Shown: in pieces, positions 17,108 to 24,840 of the stretch
Layout: the number at the start of each line of letters is the position of its first letter
Position numbering within the stretch: position 1 is the first letter of the stretch
Source: CAZUMH01 sp964621645
Lineage (GTDB): Bacteria > Zhuqueibacterota > QNDG01 > JAGLOF01
Assembly: GCA_964621645.1 (NCBI GenBank)
Contig: CAZUMH010000039.1
Span: 1-28,077, forward strand
Reading direction: 5' to 3'
DNA length: 28,077 nt
Program-made: the position numbers and the translations under genes
The notes under the pieces: generated by a model
The model's input: only the letters and a program-made list of their open reading frames with translations
The model's database searches: none
Told to the model about the DNA's origin: nothing

Positions 17108-17448
17108 AGGCGGGGGATGATTACAGGCGGAGGAGATGTAGTTTTTAGTTTTGATTTGAGGCTGTCCATCGCCTCCTGATAAAATATCTCCCAGTGTTCA
17201 GGATCGGCGTTAAGGTAGGAGATGGCGCGTCGGTATTGTTTGTATGTTAATCCGTTCTTTTCCAGAATCACACGGGATGAATCCATAAGTGTTGCCGGAG
17301 GAGTCGGAGTGGTTGGCATCTCGGAAAGGATTTCGATATATACAGTGAGGAGAGAATCCCGGGCGGCATTTATATCTTCGACCGGGGTGGAATGCTTCGG
17401 CTGACAGGAAAGGATAACAGGGATGATGATCCAGATCAGTTTTTTCAT
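17104..17448 (-). CDS. Small lipoprotein, DUF4296-like
   Basis: A 114-residue secreted lipoprotein of unknown function. The signal peptide MKKLIWIIIPVILSC ends in a lipobox with Cys15. The mature part is mostly helical, with the pattern LEKNGLTYKQYRRAISYLNA, DPEHWEIFYQEAMDSL; this recalls DUF4296 proteins of Bacteroidota, although I cannot confirm membership. AAAGG lies 8 nt before the ATG. Its stop overlaps the hypE stop by 4 nt on the opposite strand, and its start faces the glycosyltransferase operon 69 bases away. Confidence 0.72.
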   Translation of the reverse strand: MKKLIWIIIPVILSCQPKHSTPVEDINAARDSLLTVYIEILSEMPTTPTPPATLMDSSRVILEKNGLTYKQYRRAISYLNADPEHWEIFYQEAMDSLKSKLKTTSPPPVIIPRL

Positions 17449-17474
17449 GGAGCATGCCTTTCCGTCCGTTCATT

Positions 17475-17494
17475 CATTCAGATATAACCGAATG
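17475..17494. promoter_or_regulatory. Near-palindrome in the lipoprotein/GT4 divergent gap
   Basis: CATTCAGATATAACCGAATG matches its own reverse complement at 16 of 20 positions, with perfect CATTC/GAATG ends. It lies between two divergent start codons, where a shared operator would be expected. No regulator gene is nearby and the promoters themselves are unclear. Confidence 0.3.
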
Positions 17495-17517
17495 GTAGTA
17501 ATAAACAGATTTGAGCA

Positions 17518-18690
17518 GTGAAAAGCAAGACAATTATGCGGGCGGATGATGCTCTGCATCTGGTTACCTGCTGCCGCTCCCCATCCTGGGGAGGGATGGA
17601 GATGCTGGCGGTTGACACATCACGACGGATGCGGGAGAGGGGATATAGGGTTAGCTTTATTTCACATCCCGGGTCACCCGCGGATGAGGCTGCTCGCCAG
17701 GCTGATATTGACTGTTTCCCCCTGCCCGTAAGAGGCTATCTGGATCCGGCCGGGATTTTAAGACTTGGTTCATGGCTGCGATCACAGCGGGTTGATGTGG
17801 TACACGCCCACTACTCCAAAGATCTCTGGGTCCTGGCACCCGCTATGGAGGGGGCTCTGTCGAAGGTGCCGCTTCTGCTCACCAAGCATATCGGCACTCA
17901 GAAGCCCAAGCGGGATTTCCTGCATCGAAGCATTTACGGGCGGGTCGATCGGATTATTGCCATCTCGGAGGTTATCCGGAGAAACGTTCTGGCCACTCAT
18001 CCTGTTGGACCGGATAGAGTGATCACGGTCCATAACGGCACCGATTTAATCAGATTCAGGAAGGATAAACCGGAAATCCGGGCGCTGCGCGCCTCCCTTG
18101 GCATTCCTCCCCAGGCACCGGTGGTGGGAATGTCAGGCAGGTTACAGTGGTGGAAAGGATACAGGGAATTTTTACAAACAGCCGCCAGAATGGCGGACGA
18201 AGATATCTACTGGCTTATTTTGGGAGGAGGCAGTATCGGTGAAGAAGCGGAGGCGGATCAGATCAGAACATATGCCGCTTCGCTGAGCCTTGGGGAAAAA
18301 CTTATCTGGGCCGGATTTCAGGATGATCCGGTTCCTTATTACGGCTGTATGGATATCTTCGCCTATCCGGCCTATGCCGAAGCATTCGGCCTGGTGATCA
18401 TTGAGGCCATGGCAATGGGAGTCCCCGTTGTGGCCGCCGGATGTGACGGCGTTCTGGAAATTGTGGAAGATGGACATTCCGGCCTTCTGGTGGAGCCGCG
18501 ATCGACCGAAGATCTAACCAGAGCGGTCACCCGGCTTGTCAGGGATATAAATCTGCGACATACATTGGGTCAGGCCGGAAGAAAAAGAGTAGAGCGGTTT
18601 TTCGATGTTGAACATAATATTGATACTATTTGTACTTTATATACATTAACGATAAACGAGCGAAGAGGAAATGACGGAAGCATGGGTTGA
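17518..18690 (+). CDS. Glycosyltransferase family 4 (GT-B fold)
   Basis: A 390-residue cytoplasmic or membrane-associated sugar transferase, likely in lipopolysaccharide or surface glycan assembly. The N-terminal acceptor domain includes the glycine loop WGGMEMLAVDTSRRM (about 24-38) and VVHAHYSKD near 99. The C-terminal nucleotide-sugar domain has GMSGRLQWWKGYREF near 203 and GGGS near 238. It also has the retaining-GT4 E-x7-E motif in AEAFGLVIIEAMAMG near 288. The start is uncertain: GTG 17518 and ATG 17536 are both in frame and neither has a clear ribosome site. The 3' end overlaps the PHP gene by 20 nt. First gene of the long rightward block. Confidence 0.9.
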   Translation: MKSKTIMRADDALHLVTCCRSPSWGGMEMLAVDTSRRMRERGYRVSFISHPGSPADEAARQADIDCFPLPVRGYLDPAGILRLGSWLRSQRVDVVHAHYSKDLWVLAPAMEGALSKVPLLLTKHIGTQKPKRDFLHRSIYGRVDRIIAISEVIRRNVLATHPVGPDRVITVHNGTDLIRFRKDKPEIRALRASLGIPPQAPVVGMSGRLQWWKGYREFLQTAARMADEDIYWLILGGGSIGEEAEADQIRTYAASLSLGEKLIWAGFQDDPVPYYGCMDIFAYPAYAEAFGLVIIEAMAMGVPVVAAGCDGVLEIVEDGHSGLLVEPRSTEDLTRAVTRLVRDINLRHTLGQAGRKRVERFFDVEHNIDTICTLYTLTINERRGNDGSMG

Positions 18691-19516
18691 TCTGCATGTT
18701 CACACATATTTCTCAGACGGTATATCCAGTCCCTCCGAAGTAGTTAAGAGGGCGAGTGAGCTGGGGTTGAAAGGGATCGCCATCGCGGATCATGACACGG
18801 TGGACGGTCTCGCTGATGCTATTAATGCCGGAAAACGCCATAATATCGAAGTGATGAAATGTGTGGAATTAAGCTCTCAGTATGCCGGGAAGGATGTTCA
18901 TATCCTAGGATACATGATGGACGTTAATCATCCCCGGTTGACAGAGTGCCTGTCACTTTTCTGTGAGGAACGCTATCGACGGGCCGAAAAAATGGTGCAA
19001 AACCTGAATGAACAAGGTGTGCGTATTGATATGGAGGAGGTCACGCACAAGGCCAAGGGGAGGATAATCGGCAGACCGCATCTGGCCGAAATATTGATGG
19101 AGAAGGGATACGTCGAAACGTTTCAGGAGTCCTTCTACCGTTATATTGGATACGGAAGCAAAGCCTACGAAGACAAATTCCGCATGGCTCCAGAAAAGGC
19201 CATTGGATTAATAGCGGAGTGCGGGGGATTGTCCTTTTTGGCACATCCGAGCAGTATTATCTCGGATGATATACTCCTGCATCTGATAAAGTCCGGTCTG
19301 GATGGCATTGAAATAGTCCATCCCAAACTTACTGATGAGAGAACCAGGTATCTACAGAAGATCGCCCAGAATCACGGTCTGCTGGTGAGCGGAGGTTCCG
19401 ATTGTCACGGAGGCAGAAACGGGTATCAGACCATGGGCAGGTATAAAGTGCCCTACGCGCTCATGGAGGAGATAAAAGCCGAAGTCGGGCGGCGCAACGC
19501 CGGTGCCCCCGCATGA
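18671..19516 (+). CDS. PHP-domain phosphoesterase (YciV/RNase AM-like)
   Basis: A metal-dependent phosphoesterase of 281 residues. The PHP metal-binding motifs are in order: DLHVHTYFSDG (7-17), ADHDTVDG (39-46), Glu66 in VELSS, His77 in DVHILGY, LAHPSS near 195, EIVHP near 216, and GGSDCHGG near 245. The GRPHLAEILMEKGYV segment near 133 is typical of the YciV-type PHP group, whose members hydrolyse 3',5'-nucleoside bisphosphates or trim RNA 5' ends. AGAGGA precedes the ATG. The gene begins inside the GT4 3' end and overlaps the next GT9 gene by 4 nt, so it is tightly co-expressed with glycan genes although its usual role is nucleotide or RNA turnover. Confidence 0.9.
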   Translation: MTEAWVDLHVHTYFSDGISSPSEVVKRASELGLKGIAIADHDTVDGLADAINAGKRHNIEVMKCVELSSQYAGKDVHILGYMMDVNHPRLTECLSLFCEERYRRAEKMVQNLNEQGVRIDMEEVTHKAKGRIIGRPHLAEILMEKGYVETFQESFYRYIGYGSKAYEDKFRMAPEKAIGLIAECGGLSFLAHPSSIISDDILLHLIKSGLDGIEIVHPKLTDERTRYLQKIAQNHGLLVSGGSDCHGGRNGYQTMGRYKVPYALMEEIKAEVGRRNAGAPA

Positions 19517-20574
19517 GAAATAGTAAAGGCCAGGTTCATCCAGCCAAAATACTCGTCATAAAACTGAGAGCCATCGGTGATGTAATCATGGCCACACCCT
19601 TTCCGGTTAACCTGCGTCACAACTTTCCGGAAGCGGAGATTCATTTCCTGACCGAAACCGCGGCGGTGCCGATCCTGAGATACCATCCGGATGTGGATCG
19701 GATTATCGAGCTCCCTCGCGGGAAATGGGAGAAGATGCCGGCCATTGCAGCCTGGAGAGAAGCGGCCGGATTCATCCGACGGCTCAGGGAAAGTTCCTAT
19801 GACTGGGTTTTTGATTTATTTGGGAATCCCCGCAGCGCTTTCTTGACATTCGCCAGCGGAGCGCCCCGCCGGATTGGATTTCGATTCAGAGGCCGCAGCT
19901 GGGCCTATACGGATAAGATCCGGCCACGGGGAGATCAGGTGCATGAAGTTGACTTCAATCTGGATGCACTGTCGGCTCTTTCACTTCCGGTGAAGGACCG
20001 GAGGCTTTTAGTCCGCTTCGGATCAGAAGAGACGAGCTATATTGACGGCTGGATTAACAATCAAAAGCTGAACCGTTCCTCCCTTGTCGCTCTGCATGTC
20101 TGGGGCGGGTGGCCTGCCAAACGTTGGCCACTGGAGCGCTTTGCCGCCTTGGGGGATATATTGTCACGGGAAAAGGGTCAGACTGTCGTTGTTGTTTGGG
20201 GGCCGGGCGAGAAAGAAGCGGCCCAGCGAGTTCGGGATCTCATGCAGGAGAAATCATTCCTGGCTCCCCCCACGACCCTATTGGAACTAGCTGCTCTTTT
20301 GAGCCGCTGTCGTCTGCTGGTGGCCAATGATTCCGGCCCCATGCATGTTTCAGCCGCGGTAGGCACTCCGACAGTCGGGATCTATGGGCCGACCAACAGC
20401 AGACTGCAAGGTCCCTTTGGTCCGGTCAGTAATGTGGTGTCGCACGATTCCCTGGAATGCCTGGGGTGCAACCGGCTCGATTGCGATCATAACACTTGTA
20501 TGACTGACCTGACGGTGGAAAAAGTCCTGGATACTGCCGTATCCCTTATCGAAGAAAGCGGAAAAACAGAGTGA
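19513..20574 (+). CDS. Glycosyltransferase family 9, ADP-heptose:LPS heptosyltransferase-like
   Basis: A 353-residue GT9 enzyme expected to add heptose to the lipopolysaccharide core. The N-terminal ILVIKLRAIGDVIMATP (13-29) is the family hallmark. The donor domain contains HVWGGWPAKRWPLERF near 196 and VVVVWGPGEKEAA. NDSGPMHVSAAVGTPTVGIY is near 278, where the Asp-Ser-Gly-Pro-Met-His block binds the nucleotide sugar. Near the C-terminus are C316, C319, C324 and C329 in a CxxCx4Cx4C array, shared with the next gene. Start ATG 19513 overlaps the preceding stop (ATGA). Confidence 0.92.
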   Translation: MRNSKGQVHPAKILVIKLRAIGDVIMATPFPVNLRHNFPEAEIHFLTETAAVPILRYHPDVDRIIELPRGKWEKMPAIAAWREAAGFIRRLRESSYDWVFDLFGNPRSAFLTFASGAPRRIGFRFRGRSWAYTDKIRPRGDQVHEVDFNLDALSALSLPVKDRRLLVRFGSEETSYIDGWINNQKLNRSSLVALHVWGGWPAKRWPLERFAALGDILSREKGQTVVVVWGPGEKEAAQRVRDLMQEKSFLAPPTTLLELAALLSRCRLLVANDSGPMHVSAAVGTPTVGIYGPTNSRLQGPFGPVSNVVSHDSLECLGCNRLDCDHNTCMTDLTVEKVLDTAVSLIEESGKTE

Positions 20575-21704
20575 AGAACGATCCACAAACATTTCCGGTT
20601 CCGGACTGCCGAAAATTTACCGGGTACAAACCATGTCAACCTTATACGATATGTCCATGTGAGGAAGCCGTCCCCCACGGTGAAATCATTTTGATCATCA
20701 ATCTGGACTTTATCGGTGATGTGATGATGACAACCGCGCTTCTGCCGGCCCTGAAGCGGAAGTATCCGGAAAGCACGATTCACTGGATCACCCGTGGTAA
20801 CGCTTTGCCGGTACTGCAGGGGAATCCGTACCTCTTTCGGGTCTGGGAATGGAATGCTGAAAACCGGATGGTCCTGCGAACCATGAAGTTCGATACCGTT
20901 CTCAACGCCGATAAGAATCAGGATTCAGGCGCTTTTACCATGAGTCTTAGGAGCGAATCGACTCTTGGATTTGGAATCAACCGCTACGGTGCCGTAATTC
21001 CCTTGAATCCTGAAGCGGATTACAACTACCGTATGGGATTGGATGACGAGCTCAAGTTTAAGAAAAACAGACGGACCGGTCTGGATATTCTGGCCCAGAC
21101 CTGGAAATTAGATTATAAAAAGGATGAATATGTCCTCAACTTGAGCGATGAGGAGCTGGCCTTTTACAGAGCAGCTCGAGAGAGATTGGGGATTCCGGTC
21201 GGTAGTTATGTGATCGGATTAAACACGGGCTGTTCCCTGGCCTTTCCGCTCAAGAGACTGTCGGTGGAGCAGCTGGTAAGTCTGGCGGAACGGCTGGCTC
21301 AGCTGTATCCGGAGGCCGCTCTGCTCCTTTTGGGAGGCAGGGAAGACGCCGAAAGGAACCGGCAGATCCGGAAACAGCTGGGGGATATGATAATCGAAAC
21401 GCCTACGGATGAAGGCCTGCGCCGGGGCATACTCTACGAAAATCTCTGTGATCTGGTTCTGACAGGCGATACACTGGGGATGCACCTGGCTATCGGATTG
21501 AAAAAACAGGTGGTAGCCTGGTTCACCATTTCCTGCGGAGTGGAGATTGAGCTCTATGGGCGGGGAGAAGTGATCCTTTCAGATCTGGAATGTTCTCCCT
21601 GCTGGAGAAAGCAGTGTGAAGATCCCCGCTGCCTGCAAGAGTTCGATTTGGAAAAAATTATTGCAGCAGTCCAGCGAGTGATGGTCAAAGGCGGGATTAA
21701 GTGA
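20571..21704 (+). CDS. Glycosyltransferase family 9 with N-terminal Cys-rich segment
   Basis: A 377-residue second heptosyltransferase-like protein, a diverged paralogue of its neighbour. Before the GT9 hallmark IILIINLDFIGDVMMTTALL (about 39-58) lies a 30-residue leader, DCRKFTGYKPCQPYTICPCE, with C13, C22, C28 and C30. A comparable leader occurs in a subgroup of GT9 proteins. LNTGCSLAFPLKRLSVEQL and LTGDTLGMHLAIGLKKQVVA are the donor-site blocks; the latter has GDTLGMH where the neighbour has NDSGPMH. The C-terminus repeats CxxCx4Cx4C (C341, C344, C349, C354). The cysteines could bind a metal, which is unproven. GTG 20571 overlaps the preceding stop by 4 nt. Confidence 0.88.
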   Translation: MKNDPQTFPVPDCRKFTGYKPCQPYTICPCEEAVPHGEIILIINLDFIGDVMMTTALLPALKRKYPESTIHWITRGNALPVLQGNPYLFRVWEWNAENRMVLRTMKFDTVLNADKNQDSGAFTMSLRSESTLGFGINRYGAVIPLNPEADYNYRMGLDDELKFKKNRRTGLDILAQTWKLDYKKDEYVLNLSDEELAFYRAARERLGIPVGSYVIGLNTGCSLAFPLKRLSVEQLVSLAERLAQLYPEAALLLLGGREDAERNRQIRKQLGDMIIETPTDEGLRRGILYENLCDLVLTGDTLGMHLAIGLKKQVVAWFTISCGVEIELYGRGEVILSDLECSPCWRKQCEDPRCLQEFDLEKIIAAVQRVMVKGGIK

Positions 21705-22474
21705 AACGTCTTTCAGCTCTGATCATCTGCCGTGATGAAGAAAAAAACTTGAGGCCCTGCCTCGATAGCGTATCATTTGCTGATGAAATAATTATTGTGG
21801 ATTCGGGCAGCAAAGACGGCAGTCTGGCCCTGGCCCGCGGTTATACGGACAAGGTCTTTGAGATTGAATGGCGCGGTTATGCAGGCACCAAACAGTATGG
21901 GCTGGAACGGGCAACGGGAGATTGGGTACTCTGGGTCGATGCCGATGAACGGGTGCCCCCGCGGCTGGCGGAAGAAATTCTACTGTCGGTGCAAAGGGAT
22001 GAAGAAGTGGCCGCTTATCGGATGCCGCGGCGCGCTTTCTTTCTTGGGCGCTGGATCAAACACTGTGGCTGGTACCCCGGTAATGTAACGCGGCTTTTCC
22101 GGCGGGGACAGGCCCGCTTCGGTGATCAGGCCGTGCATGAGGATCTGCTGGTGGATGGTCCGGTGGGAACCCTGAGCGAATCCCTGGATCATTACACCGA
22201 TCCGAATATTTATCATTATTTCGAGAAACTGAACCGGTATACTTCTCTTGCTGCCGGGGAAATGCATCAGAAAGGCCGGCGAGTGACAATCCCCGGAATT
22301 CTTTTACGACCGGTACATATGTTTCTGCGGATGTATGTATTCAAGGCTGGATTTCTGGATGGCTGGCAGGGATTTCTGCTTTCCTGCTTTTCGTCCGCTT
22401 ACGTGCTGGTAAAATACGCCAAGTTATGGGAAGCTGGGAGGGCTGCAAGGAATGCCGAATTCCAAGGTGAGTGA
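21701..22474 (+). CDS. Glycosyltransferase family 2, WaaE/KdtX-like
   Basis: A 257-residue GT-A fold inverting sugar transferase of the LPS-core WaaE type. LSALIICRDEEKNLRPCLDS is at 4-23, VDSGSKDGS near 33, WRGYAGTKQYGLERATGDWV near 57 and the metal-binding WVDADERV near 78. CGWYPGNVTRLFRRG and QAVHEDLLVDG match the acceptor-side blocks of this family, and amphipathic or hydrophobic segments near the C-terminus (about 195-240) suggest membrane association. The GTG start overlaps the GT9 stop by 4 nt. It likely modifies the inner core next to heptose. Confidence 0.92.
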   Translation: MKRLSALIICRDEEKNLRPCLDSVSFADEIIIVDSGSKDGSLALARGYTDKVFEIEWRGYAGTKQYGLERATGDWVLWVDADERVPPRLAEEILLSVQRDEEVAAYRMPRRAFFLGRWIKHCGWYPGNVTRLFRRGQARFGDQAVHEDLLVDGPVGTLSESLDHYTDPNIYHYFEKLNRYTSLAAGEMHQKGRRVTIPGILLRPVHMFLRMYVFKAGFLDGWQGFLLSCFSSAYVLVKYAKLWEAGRAARNAEFQGE

Positions 22475-23174
22475 CACGTCATATTACCACATGCGGATCA
22501 AGGAATGGCCCGAGCAGGAACGGCCCAGGGAAAGACTCTTCCAGGAGGGGGCACGGTCCCTGAGCGACTCGGATCTTTTGGCCCTGCTGATCGGGTCCGG
22601 CACCGGTGGTGTTACTGCGGTGGATCTGGCAAAGCGGATACTGATCAATAGAGAAGGTATAGGGGGGTTGGCCCGCAGCAGTGTGGAAGAACTGCTGCGC
22701 TTTCGCGGAGTAGGCCGAGCAGCAGCAGCCCGTATTATCGCCGCATTGGAGTTGGGCAAACGGGCCGCCTGTCGGCAGGGTGAAGAAAGACTTCGGATCA
22801 AAACACCGGTTGAAGTGGTTGAAGCATATGGTCCCGGACTGCGGGATTTACAGCAGGAAGAATTTCATGTACTCCTTCTCGATAACGGCAATAGAGTCAT
22901 CCAGAACAGGCTGGTGACGCGGGGTACCTTGAACGCCAGCCTGGTGCATCCCCGTGAAGTCTTTAAAACGGCGATTGACAGTCTGGCCAGTGGTGTCATC
23001 CTGTTGCACAACCATCCCTCCGGAAACCGGGACCCTTCCAAAGAGGATCGTCTGGTGACAAGACAGATGGTAGCCGCGGGGGAGGTGATGGGTATTCAGG
23101 TGATGGATCATATAATAATCGCCGGCGGTGATTATTTCAGTTTCGCCGAATCCGGAGAATTAGGAAACAGTTAA
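22452..23174 (+). CDS. radC: RadC-family JAB/MPN protein
   Basis: A 240-residue member of the RadC (UPF0758) family. An N-terminal helix-hairpin-helix region (LLRFRGVGRAAAARIIAALE, about 77-96) is followed by the JAB metalloprotease-like domain. The metal motif is H186-N-H188-P-S-G with D199 in the DPSKED block, all present. The family's biochemical role is unresolved; the old link to DNA repair is doubtful. ATG 22452 has GGAGGG about 9 nt upstream and overlaps the GT2 end by 23 nt; GTG 22467 and ATG 22491 (MRIKEWPEQERPRERL, close to the usual N-terminus) are alternatives. Confidence 0.93.
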   Translation: MPNSKVSDTSYYHMRIKEWPEQERPRERLFQEGARSLSDSDLLALLIGSGTGGVTAVDLAKRILINREGIGGLARSSVEELLRFRGVGRAAAARIIAALELGKRAACRQGEERLRIKTPVEVVEAYGPGLRDLQQEEFHVLLLDNGNRVIQNRLVTRGTLNASLVHPREVFKTAIDSLASGVILLHNHPSGNRDPSKEDRLVTRQMVAAGEVMGIQVMDHIIIAGGDYFSFAESGELGNS

Positions 23175-23195
23175 CCAAAGGATCAAGAGGACCGT

Positions 23196-23543
23196 ATGAA
23201 GTACGAGATGCATACTCAGGGCACAACGAGCGTCGTGAAAGTGCTCAACAGCCGGATCACTTACGCGGAAGCGCCGGACATGAAGACGACGTTTCTCAAA
23301 ATGCTGGCCGAAGGTGGTGACACGATAGTGATCAATCTGGCCCCGCTGGAATACATTGACAGTACGGGCCTGGGAGCTTTCCTCTTTGGAATCAGACAAG
23401 CCGAGGCAAATGATAAGGAAATAATCTTCTGCTGTCTCAACGATAAGATCAAATCTCTGGTCCGGATCGCTCGTCTCGAATCGGTGCTGGAGATATATGA
23501 GACTGAGGAGGAGGCCCTGCGTGAACTGGGAGAAAACCGATAA
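23196..23543 (+). CDS. STAS-domain anti-sigma factor antagonist (SpoIIAA/RsbV type)
   Basis: A 115-residue protein consisting of one STAS domain. The phosphorylation-site motif YIDSTGLGAFL is at 53-63, with Ser56 or Thr57 as the acceptor expected for partner-switching kinases. These proteins bind and neutralise an anti-sigma kinase when unphosphorylated. AGAGGA precedes the ATG. No anti-sigma kinase, phosphatase or sigma factor is in this window, so its partner is encoded elsewhere. It sits 21 nt after radC and 36 nt before coaX. Confidence 0.93.
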   Translation: MKYEMHTQGTTSVVKVLNSRITYAEAPDMKTTFLKMLAEGGDTIVINLAPLEYIDSTGLGAFLFGIRQAEANDKEIIFCCLNDKIKSLVRIARLESVLEIYETEEEALRELGENR

Positions 23544-23579
23544 GACACCAGGAAGCCGCTATACGTCGGAGAGATTATA

Positions 23580-24359
23580 ATGTTAATGGTAATCGATATC
23601 GGCAATACCCAGACAGTAGTCGGTGTTTATAACGGTGAGAAGCTGCAAGCCAACTGGCGTCTTTCCACTGACCACAGCCGTACAGCCGACGAAACCTGGA
23701 TTATTATTAAGATGTGGTGCGAAGCACACGGTATAGAAATTTCTCAACTGAATGGGATGGTTATTTCTTCTGTGGTTCCCACTTTGACCTCGGTTTTCAA
23801 CCAGATGGCCAAGGAACGTCTTTTTACTGAACCGCTGGTAATCAGCTCTGAACTTGATACGGGCCTTACGATACACTATGATCCGATCCGATCAGTCGGG
23901 GCGGACCGAATTTGTAACGCAGTGGCAGGTTTCCGGCTCTACGGAGGACCGCTGGTCATTCTGGATTTCGGTACGGCTACTACCTTCGATGTGGTCTCTT
24001 CCAAGGCCGAATATCTGGGAGGACTCATCGCCCTGGGTTTAATCGGTGCGTCCCAGGAACTTCACAGGCGGTCGGCCGTTCTACCCAGGGTTGCACTTGA
24101 ATTCCCTCCAACCGTCATCGGCTCCTCGACAGAGACCAGCATGCAGTCAGGAATCCTCTGGGGTACGGTGGCGATGATAGAAGGGGTGATCGAACGGATT
24201 AAGAAGGAGCTGGAGATAGGACATATTACTGTTGTGGCAACAGGAGGACTGGCTGATATCTTCGCAGAGAGAAGTCCTGTAATTAATGAGATCGAGCCCT
24301 TTTTAACATTGAAAGGGATGAAATATATATGGCAGAGGGTTTACAAATCTGTACCGTGA
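23580..24359 (+). CDS. coaX: Type III pantothenate kinase
   Basis: CoaX phosphorylates pantothenate with ATP, the first step of coenzyme A synthesis. The 259-residue protein has the ASKHA motifs: DIGNTQTVVGVY (6-17) for phosphate binding, GADRICN near 106, and DFGTATTFDVV near 129. GGLIALG at 147-153 occupies the position where most family members have GG-x-I-x-P-G, so Pro is replaced by Leu152. GGAGAG precedes the ATG by 7 nt. The gene is not next to birA, a common neighbour elsewhere. Confidence 0.93.
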   Translation: MLMVIDIGNTQTVVGVYNGEKLQANWRLSTDHSRTADETWIIIKMWCEAHGIEISQLNGMVISSVVPTLTSVFNQMAKERLFTEPLVISSELDTGLTIHYDPIRSVGADRICNAVAGFRLYGGPLVILDFGTATTFDVVSSKAEYLGGLIALGLIGASQELHRRSAVLPRVALEFPPTVIGSSTETSMQSGILWGTVAMIEGVIERIKKELEIGHITVVATGGLADIFAERSPVINEIEPFLTLKGMKYIWQRVYKSVP

Positions 24360-24372
24360 TGTGGAGGAATGA

Positions 24373-24840
24373 ATGACAGCCATGAAAGAGTTAAATCAAA
24401 AAGTGTATAATGTTATCGGCGCGTGCATGGAAGTTCACAAGACGCTGGGAGCCGGGTATCCGGTAGAGGTTTATCGGGCGGCACTGGAGGTGGAGTTTAA
24501 GGAGAAAGGACTCACTTTTGAACCGGATTTTACTCTGGAGATCAAATTCAAGGAAGTCAATGTCGGAGAGATGAAGTTCGATTTTCTTGTTGAGGAAAGT
24601 GTCCTGCTCATGCTCAGATCCTATGATGGTCTGCGTGATAACGAGATCCAGCAAGTGCTGCGGGGTGTGGTGCAGTCCGGCTTTGATATCGGCATTCTCA
24701 TTAATTTCGGAATGCCGAAAATTCAGTACAAACGCATCATGCCGGGGCATTCCCAGACATACAACCAGCAGAGGGATACCTATCGCAGGCCGGGGCTTCA
24801 TCCCACGGGGCTGACCAGGGAAAACAATCCCATCCGATAA
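24373..24840 (+). CDS. GxxExxY-family protein with degenerate nuclease site
   Basis: A 155-residue member of the GxxExxY (PD-(D/E)XK_3) family of unknown function. The N-terminal helix and LGAGYPVEVYRAALEVEF (25-42) match the family, but the motif reads G-Y-P-V-E-V-Y, with the Glu (E32) one place later than usual. The central D70 of the nuclease-like core is present, but the ExK pair is M80-L-R82. The core ends with GILINFGMPKIQYKRIM as usual, and a polar tail of about 30 residues follows. GGAGG lies 5 nt before ATG 24373. The stop overlaps the next start in TAATG. Confidence 0.85.
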   Translation: MTAMKELNQKVYNVIGACMEVHKTLGAGYPVEVYRAALEVEFKEKGLTFEPDFTLEIKFKEVNVGEMKFDFLVEESVLLMLRSYDGLRDNEIQQVLRGVVQSGFDIGILINFGMPKIQYKRIMPGHSQTYNQQRDTYRRPGLHPTGLTRENNPIR

